Assembly: GCA_937873545.1 (NCBI GenBank)
Contig: CALMWI010000149.1
Span: forward strand, 1-9,872
Source: an uncultured bacterium
GTDB taxonomy: Bacteria > UBA4055
Reading direction: 5' to 3'
Length of the DNA: 9,872 bases
Part shown: positions 5,470 through 9,872 of the stretch, piece by piece
Numbering within the stretch: the first letter of the stretch is position 1
Layout of the letters: every line of letters starts with the position of its first letter
Made by a program: the position numbers and the translations under genes
The notes under the pieces: model-generated
Seen by the model: only the letters and a program-made list of their open reading frames with translations
Told to the model about the DNA's origin: nothing
Database searches by the model: none

Positions 5470-6420
5470 ATGAAATTAAAATTCTGGGGAGTAAGAGGCA
5501 GCATAAATTCACCTCTATGTCCCGATCAGTACAGGCACAAACTAATAAATGTTCTGAGGTTATCAGCCGGGAAGCATCTGGAAGATCCGGGATCGATTGA
5601 ACGGTTCGTTGATGATCTGCCGCTAAGTTTAAGTACGACTTACGGAGGTAACACTTCATGCGTAACTGTCAACGACGAAGAAAACATTATAATTTTGGAT
5701 GCCGGTACCGGAATAAGGAATCTCGGAAATGAACTTTTAAGCGGAAAATTCTTCAACAGCAGGATAAAAGAATATAACCTGTTCTTCTCACATCTTCATC
5801 TGGACCACATAAACGGGCTTCCCTTTTTTGCGCCGGTTCATTTTAAGGATATCAAGTTGAATTTATACGCACATCATAAAGATTTTGAAAAGTATCTTTC
5901 TCTTCAGCAGAACTACAATTTTTTCCCTGTAAGCTTAGAAAGCAGACCCTGCACCAAGAAATTTACCGAATTGAGTGACAACGATGTGATAACTGCAGGA
6001 AATCTTTCGGTTTTTTCAAAAGCGCTAAATCATCCTAACGGTTCGTACAGCTATAAAATCGTTGACAGATCCGGTAGAAAGATAGTTTATGCAACCGACG
6101 GTGAATATACGGCTAAAACTGTCGTAAGTGAATTCTTTGAATTTTTCAACGGCGCAGATATTCTGATCTTTGACAGCCAGTATAATTTCAACGAGCTGGC
6201 TCAAAGATACAATTTTGGTCATTCGACGGCGGAGATCGGTGTGGATGCCGCGGTTAATTCAGGTGTAAAAAAACTGATATTGTTCCACCATAATCATGAA
6301 AATGACGACGATAAGATCGCATCGCTTTATTTTTCAGCAATTAGATATAAAGAAGCTAAATATCCTTCGAACGATCTTGCTGTCGTTATAGCCAATGAAG
6401 GAATGGAAATCATACTATAG
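5470..6420 (+). CDS. MBL-fold metallo-hydrolase (PhnP/RNase Z-like branch)
   Basis: The 316-residue cytoplasmic protein is a metallo-beta-lactamase-fold hydrolase, likely with a two-metal centre. It opens with 'KFWGVRGSINSP' and, after an insert of about 40 residues, has 'TYGGNTSCVTV'. The metal motif HLHLDH follows at 108-113 within 'FFSHLHLDHINGLPFF'. Further expected ligands are H188 in 'NHPNGSYSYKI', D210 in 'YATDGEY' and the His cluster 'FHHNH' (273-276). This order fits the COG1235-like group that includes PhnP-type phosphodiesterases; the substrate cannot be read from sequence. The frame also allows a TTG at 5467, but the ATG at 5470 directly precedes the family N-terminus, with a modest GGTGA (5462-5466) in front. 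It is first in the forward cluster and ends 10 bp before pepD. Confidence 0.88.
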   Translation: MKLKFWGVRGSINSPLCPDQYRHKLINVLRLSAGKHLEDPGSIERFVDDLPLSLSTTYGGNTSCVTVNDEENIIILDAGTGIRNLGNELLSGKFFNSRIKEYNLFFSHLHLDHINGLPFFAPVHFKDIKLNLYAHHKDFEKYLSLQQNYNFFPVSLESRPCTKKFTELSDNDVITAGNLSVFSKALNHPNGSYSYKIVDRSGRKIVYATDGEYTAKTVVSEFFEFFNGADILIFDSQYNFNELAQRYNFGHSTAEIGVDAAVNSGVKKLILFHHNHENDDDKIASLYFSAIRYKEAKYPSNDLAVVIANEGMEIIL

Positions 6421-6425
6421 AGAGG
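6420..6425 (+). promoter_or_regulatory. Ribosome binding site that sets the pepD start
   Basis: GAGAGG lies five bases before the ATG at 6431. This favours 6431 over the in-frame ATG at 6395, which lies inside the MBL gene and would add 12 residues unrelated to the family. Confidence 0.8.
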
Positions 6426-6430
6426 TAAAT

Positions 6431-7870
6431 ATGCTTAACAAACTTGAACCTGAGATCCTGTGGAAATATTTTTTTGAAATAAGCGCAATACCGAGAGAGT
6501 CCAAGCATGAGGAAAAGATAATTAAATATCTCATTGATTTTGCCCAGAAAAGAGGCTTAAAATATAAAAAAGATCCGGCAGGAAATGTCGTTATTTCAAA
6601 AAAAGCATCAAAAGGGAAAGAAAAATCCCCGGTTGTTGTTTTGCAGTCGCATATAGATATGGTCTGTGAAAAAAATGAAGGCACAAAACATGATTTTCAA
6701 AAAGACCCGCTTCAGCTTTATGTAGAAAAAGGTTTTATAAGGGCTAAAGGAACAACTCTCGGTGCCGATGACGGTCTGGGCGTGGCTGCTTCGCTTGCAG
6801 TTCTTGACGGTAAAGATTTATCACACGGACCAATAGAATGTCTGTTCACAGTGGATGAAGAAACTGGCCTGACCGGCGCGAATGCGCTTAGGCCGGGATT
6901 TTTTACCGGTATGCGTCTGCTGAATTTAGATTCAGAAGAAGAAGGCTCAATATACATCGGCTGCGCCGGAGGGAAAACTACTTCATTTTCAAAACAAATA
7001 AAAAAGATAAAAAATGATAAGAGTTATAGCTGCAAGATATTCCTCAGCGGACTGAAAGGCGGACATTCCGGCATAGCGATAGACAAAGGGCGCGGAAATG
7101 CACTGATCCTGCTTGCGAGATTTTTATGGAACTTGAATGAAAAGATCAATTTCACTTTAACAGATTTCAACGGCGGCGAAAAACACAATGCTCTGCCTAG
7201 GGAAGCCTATGCTGTTATAAATTTAAACGAAAAAGAAATATCAGTACTGGAAAAAGAAGTCAGAAAATATACTGATTTTTACAGGCAGGAATTTAAAAGT
7301 TTTGACGAAGGAGTCAGCTTAAGCATTAAAAAAATGCCCGTTTGTAAAGATGCTTTGACCGAAGAGGAAAAGAGGACTCTAGTAAATCTTGTGTATTCAT
7401 TCCCTCACGGCGTTCACTCAATGAGCCCGGATATAAAAGGTCTCGTTCAGACATCAACTAATCTGGCTTCTGTAACGATCGGTAAGGCTAAGATCAATAT
7501 TCTCACAAGCCAGAGGAGCTCGGTAGAATCATCGATCCATGATATTGCAGGAAAAGTTATAGCTCATGGGACGCTGGCCGGTTACAGCTATACAAGTAAA
7601 GATCCGTATCCTGCATGGACTCCGAACCCTGATTCTAAGCTGTTGAAAACCGCAATAGAAGTCCATAAAGAATTATTTTCAAGAAAACCTCAGGTCAAAG
7701 CTATGCACGCCGGTCTTGAATGCGGCATAATCGGCAAGAAATACCCCGGGATAGACATGATATCGTTCGGTCCTGATGTAATGGGAGCTCATTCCCCAGA
7801 CGAAAGGGCGGATATAAAATCTGTGGGCAATTTCTGGCATTTCTTAAAAAATATTTTAGAAAAAATATAA
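6431..7870 (+). CDS. pepD: PepD-type aminoacyl-histidine dipeptidase (peptidase family M20)
   Basis: PepD is a cytosolic zinc dipeptidase of broad specificity, best known for Xaa-His dipeptides. The 479-residue product matches the family length of about 485. It begins 'MLNKLEPEILWKYFFEISAIPRES', a hallmark N-terminus. Metal and catalytic residues inferred from M20 family patterns are H74 and D76 in 'SHIDMV', D113 in 'GADDG', E143-E144 in 'DEETG', D167 in 'LDSEEEG' and H454 in 'GAHSPDER'. The lid/dimerisation domain shows 'KGGHSGIAIDKGRGNA', and 'HAGLECGIIG' is near the C-terminus. All ligands are present, so the enzyme should be active. It lies 10 bp after the MBL gene and 1 bp before the ABC ATPase gene, so it is very likely cotranscribed. 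A role in recycling peptides or supplying amino acids is the usual inference. Confidence 0.94.
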   Translation: MLNKLEPEILWKYFFEISAIPRESKHEEKIIKYLIDFAQKRGLKYKKDPAGNVVISKKASKGKEKSPVVVLQSHIDMVCEKNEGTKHDFQKDPLQLYVEKGFIRAKGTTLGADDGLGVAASLAVLDGKDLSHGPIECLFTVDEETGLTGANALRPGFFTGMRLLNLDSEEEGSIYIGCAGGKTTSFSKQIKKIKNDKSYSCKIFLSGLKGGHSGIAIDKGRGNALILLARFLWNLNEKINFTLTDFNGGEKHNALPREAYAVINLNEKEISVLEKEVRKYTDFYRQEFKSFDEGVSLSIKKMPVCKDALTEEEKRTLVNLVYSFPHGVHSMSPDIKGLVQTSTNLASVTIGKAKINILTSQRSSVESSIHDIAGKVIAHGTLAGYSYTSKDPYPAWTPNPDSKLLKTAIEVHKELFSRKPQVKAMHAGLECGIIGKKYPGIDMISFGPDVMGAHSPDERADIKSVGNFWHFLKNILEKI

Positions 7871-7871
7871 T

Positions 7872-8777
7872 ATGACCGCAATTGAATCAATAGGTTTGAC
7901 AAAGCATTATTCCCGGGGAAAGATCAAAGCTCTGACCGATTTCAATGTGTCAGTTGAAAAGGGCAGTATTTTCAGTCTGCTCGGACCAAACGGAGCAGGT
8001 AAAACAACGCTTTTCAGACTGCTTTTAGGAATCGCTCTTCCTACAAAAGGCGAAGGGACAATCCTTGGAAAAAACATCATTGATCCCGAAGCCCGTAAGA
8101 ATGTAGGCTATCTTTCTGAAGACCACAGGCTGCCGGGATATCTTAACGGCGAGCAGTTCCTTTACTATTACGGGAAAATGTCCGGCGTGTCTAACTACGA
8201 TCTCAGTCAAAAAATACCTGTCCTTCTTAAAAAGGTTAAACTCGATGACAGGAAGTCACTGAAGCTAAAAAAATACTCGAAGGGAATGCTTCAGAGGCTT
8301 GGAACAGCTCAAGCTCTTATCAACGATCCTGAAATAATTTTTCTCGATGAGCCTACAGACGGTATCGATCCTATTGGCAGGATCGAGATCAGAGAAATCC
8401 TTCTTGACCTCAAGAAGGATGGCAAAACGATATTTATAAATTCGCATCTCCTAAGCGAGGTCGAAAGAATTTCTGATGAAATTGCGATCCTGAAACAGGG
8501 TGTTCTTATAAAAAAAGGAAAGACCTCAGATTTTTTGGAGAGTACGGGCAGGTATCATATTTCGGTCGAACAGGAAAAAATAAATTCACTGATAGAGATT
8601 TTCAAGCGAAGAAATATCGATCACGAGATAATGGAGAACGGATTCTCTGCAGCTATAAGCGGTACAAAAGAGCTTAACGATCTTATTGATGATATCCGTA
8701 AAGAGAGGATCGATATAGAAAATGTCGAGCATCTAAAAAACTCGCTTGAAGATTATTTCATTAAAGTATTAAAATAA
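7872..8777 (+). CDS. ABC-2-type transporter ATP-binding protein
   Basis: This is the nucleotide-binding subunit of a two-gene ABC exporter, acting on the cytoplasmic face of the inner membrane with the permease that follows. The 301-residue product has Walker A GPNGAGKT at 38-45. 'NVGYLSEDHRLPG' replaces the Q-loop region, with E in place of Q as is common in ABC-2 ATPases. The signature 'YSKGMLQRLG' is at 135-144, Walker B 'IIFLDEPTDGIDP' has D159-E160, and the H-loop H192 is in 'INSHLLSEVERI'. A C-terminal extension of about 80 residues, DUF4162-like in position, follows. Everything needed for ATP hydrolysis is intact. The start lies 1 bp after the pepD stop and has no visible Shine-Dalgarno site, so reinitiation after pepD is likely. 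The substrate is unknown. Confidence 0.94.
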   Translation: MTAIESIGLTKHYSRGKIKALTDFNVSVEKGSIFSLLGPNGAGKTTLFRLLLGIALPTKGEGTILGKNIIDPEARKNVGYLSEDHRLPGYLNGEQFLYYYGKMSGVSNYDLSQKIPVLLKKVKLDDRKSLKLKKYSKGMLQRLGTAQALINDPEIIFLDEPTDGIDPIGRIEIREILLDLKKDGKTIFINSHLLSEVERISDEIAILKQGVLIKKGKTSDFLESTGRYHISVEQEKINSLIEIFKRRNIDHEIMENGFSAAISGTKELNDLIDDIRKERIDIENVEHLKNSLEDYFIKVLK

Positions 8778-8783
8778 AGGAAG
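8777..8783 (+). promoter_or_regulatory. Ribosome binding site that supports a TTG start for the permease
   Basis: AAGGAAG lies five bases before TTG at 8789 and overlaps the last base of the ATPase stop. No ATG is near; the next in-frame ATG codes residue 63 and would remove the first membrane helix. The TTG is therefore the likely true start. Confidence 0.8.
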
Positions 8784-8788
8784 ATATC

Positions 8789-9616
8789 TTGCAGGGACTT
8801 TTTCTGCTGACCATAAAGGAGTTATTGTCTAAGAAGATCGTAGTAACAGTTTTCATACTGGCTACTATTTTCTGTCTGACACTCATATTCGCGCTCAATA
8901 TTAAGATAGGGGGCATCGATTCAAAGGTCATCTTAAATGTTTTTGGGAACTCTGTCAACCACGGAAATTCCGCGATGCCCGATGCAGCGACTATACTGGG
9001 CTATATTCAGACAGGGATAGCCGGAGCTGTTTTTTTTATCTCTTTATTTATTTCACTGTTCGCAACCTCCGGACTGTTTCCGGATATGCTCCAGAAGGGC
9101 AACATCGATCTGATACTCTCAAAGCCTTTATCAAGGCAGAATATTTTCTTTCAGAGATTTTCCGGAGGGATCGCCCTTGTTGGATTGAATGTTCTGTATA
9201 TGATAATTTTTTCGTGGATAATACTGTCCGCCAAATTCGGTATATGGAATTTCAGATACCTTTTTTCCGCAATCATCATAATGATCTTCTTTTTCAACAT
9301 TTATGCGTTTATGACCCTTATAGCGATGTTTTTAAAAAACAGCGTCATATCACTTTTGCTGACTTATTTTATTGTTTTTATCCTGTCGCCTGTTATAGGT
9401 GCAATAGCCAGGTTCGGTATTCTCAACGATTCTTTCTATAAAAATACAGTAAAGATGCTTCATTTTTCTCTACCCAAAGTAAACGAAACAGTTACGCTGC
9501 TAAGTGATATTATTATGTCAAAAGATTTCACTCTAGGATCTGTGTGGGTGTCTCTTTTCACGGGTGTGGTAGCTGTAGGATTATCGCTTATAATCTTTAA
9601 AAGGTCGGATTTTTAA
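8789..9616 (+). CDS. ABC-2-type transporter permease
   Basis: This is the membrane subunit for the preceding ATPase. The 275-residue product has six predicted helices at about 17-37, 75-95, 126-148, 155-182, 187-210 and 250-271, the standard ABC-2 permease topology. Between helices 2 and 3 it carries 'GNIDLILSKPLSRQNIFFQRFSGG', the family's cytoplasmic coupling segment (compare 'LLLSKPISR' in NosY-like permeases). The start is a TTG with a good Shine-Dalgarno site 11 bp after the ATPase stop. The region between helices 1 and 2 (38-74) is short, so there is no large periplasmic domain as in MacB- or LolC-type exporters. The substrate is unknown. The stop codon overlaps that of the convergent small ORF. 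Confidence 0.92.
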   Translation: MQGLFLLTIKELLSKKIVVTVFILATIFCLTLIFALNIKIGGIDSKVILNVFGNSVNHGNSAMPDAATILGYIQTGIAGAVFFISLFISLFATSGLFPDMLQKGNIDLILSKPLSRQNIFFQRFSGGIALVGLNVLYMIIFSWIILSAKFGIWNFRYLFSAIIIMIFFFNIYAFMTLIAMFLKNSVISLLLTYFIVFILSPVIGAIARFGILNDSFYKNTVKMLHFSLPKVNETVTLLSDIIMSKDFTLGSVWVSLFTGVVAVGLSLIIFKRSDF

Positions 9617-9810
9617 AGTTTCTCAACAAGAAAATTCTCATTGGCTATGAACTCGATCTCATATTCAGAATAAAATGACGCTGTAAGGGATCTTTTTATG
9701 TCCGTGATCCTATATTCTTTCTGCGTATCAGTCTCTCTTGCGTATGTAACAGGCCTGTCGGTAACTGCGATTGCCGTGTCATTAAAAAATATTGTCGAGA
9801 ATCCTTTCAT
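9613..9810 (-). CDS. Small hypothetical protein
   Basis: This is a 65-residue ORF on the reverse strand, starting at ATG 9810 and ending in TTAA shared with the permease stop. It reads as a beta-rich sequence: 'STIFFNDTAIAVTDRPVTYA', 'KEYRITDIKRS', then alternating strands 'SEYEIEFIANENFLV'. There is no signal peptide or membrane segment. The order 'FF-D--I-VTD--V-Y' followed by 'Y-ITDI' is loosely like DUF6232-type proteins, but it lacks their transmembrane part, so I give no family. A GGAG (9822-9819) eight bases before the ATG supports translation. The neat end against the permease stop also favours a real gene. The function is unknown. Confidence 0.5.
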   Translation of the reverse strand: MKGFSTIFFNDTAIAVTDRPVTYARETDTQKEYRITDIKRSLTASFYSEYEIEFIANENFLVEKL

Positions 9811-9833
9811 AGCCTGCGCTCCAAATACAGGCT
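9811..9833 (-). promoter_or_regulatory. Hairpin with the ribosome binding site in its loop, upstream of the small reverse gene
   Basis: The arms AGCCTG and CAGGCT (9833-9828 and 9816-9811 read on the reverse strand) form a 6-bp stem. The 11-base loop contains TTGGAGC, including the GGAG Shine-Dalgarno site, and the ATG at 9810 follows the stem directly. The hairpin could limit access to the start codon. It is short and may be coincidental. Confidence 0.35.
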
Positions 9834-9872
9834 AAATAATAACTCCAAAGGAGAAAAAAAGCAAAGGGAAAA

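Noticed and set aside
6395..6430. Upstream in-frame ATG for pepD inside the MBL gene
   Set aside because: The ATG at 6431 has a clear GAGAGG site and matches the PepD N-terminus; the extra 12 residues do not fit the family.
6718..6957. Reverse open frame of 79 codons inside pepD
   Set aside because: It is antisense to the PepD metal-binding motifs and rich in Ser and Pro, as expected for a shadow frame.
9844..9872. Purine-rich AAAGGAG followed by A-tracts at the window end, a possible ribosome binding site for a forward gene
   Set aside because: No start codon appears within a suitable distance before the window ends, so it cannot be supported here.

Overview
The window looks like a compact, AT-rich bacterial chromosome segment. 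Heptose-epimerase chemistry (HldD) and a signal-peptide lipoprotein point to a Gram-negative-type (diderm) cell. A CdaA-type diadenylate cyclase indicates c-di-AMP signalling, which is less usual among proteobacteria. I infer a non-proteobacterial Gram-negative lineage, but the sequence alone does not let me name it. I see no tRNA, rRNA, CRISPR array, insertion sequence or phage gene. Apart from the two envelope proteins of uncertain role and two tiny ORFs, the genes are recognisable housekeeping or transport families.

Layout. (1) Bases 1-453 hold the 3' end of a gene for a concanavalin A-like (LamG/DUF1080-type) beta-sandwich domain, closed by a strong intrinsic terminator at 472-499. (2) A forward cluster at 548-2583 encodes TsaE and TsaB (tRNA t6A modification), CdaA (c-di-AMP synthesis) and a 65-residue charged protein that overlaps the end of cdaA. 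(3) A reverse two-gene unit at 5289-2586 encodes a 571-residue lipoprotein (weakly DUF3352-like) followed by HldD. It converges on cluster 2 with only 2 bp between stop codons and a hairpin spanning both. (4) A 180-bp AT-rich divergent promoter region lies at 5290-5469. (5) A forward cluster at 5470-9616 encodes an MBL-fold hydrolase, a PepD-type M20 dipeptidase, and an ABC-2 ATPase with its permease, at spacings of 10, 1 and 11 bp. (6) A small reverse ORF at 9613-9810 shares the palindromic stop TTAA with the permease.

Functional links. TsaE and TsaB act together with TsaD, which is not in this window, so their pairing is expected. Placing CdaA directly behind them, without the CdaR and GlmM genes that flank it in Firmicutes, is the more distinctive arrangement. 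The lipoprotein and HldD probably share a transcript and an envelope theme. The MBL, PepD and ABC genes are probably cotranscribed, but I see no shared pathway.

I found no convincing new multi-gene system. The items most worth a second look are the small protein overlapping cdaA, the lipoprotein paired with hldD, the 14-bp palindrome in the divergent promoter region, and the hairpins placed over stop codons or a ribosome binding site.
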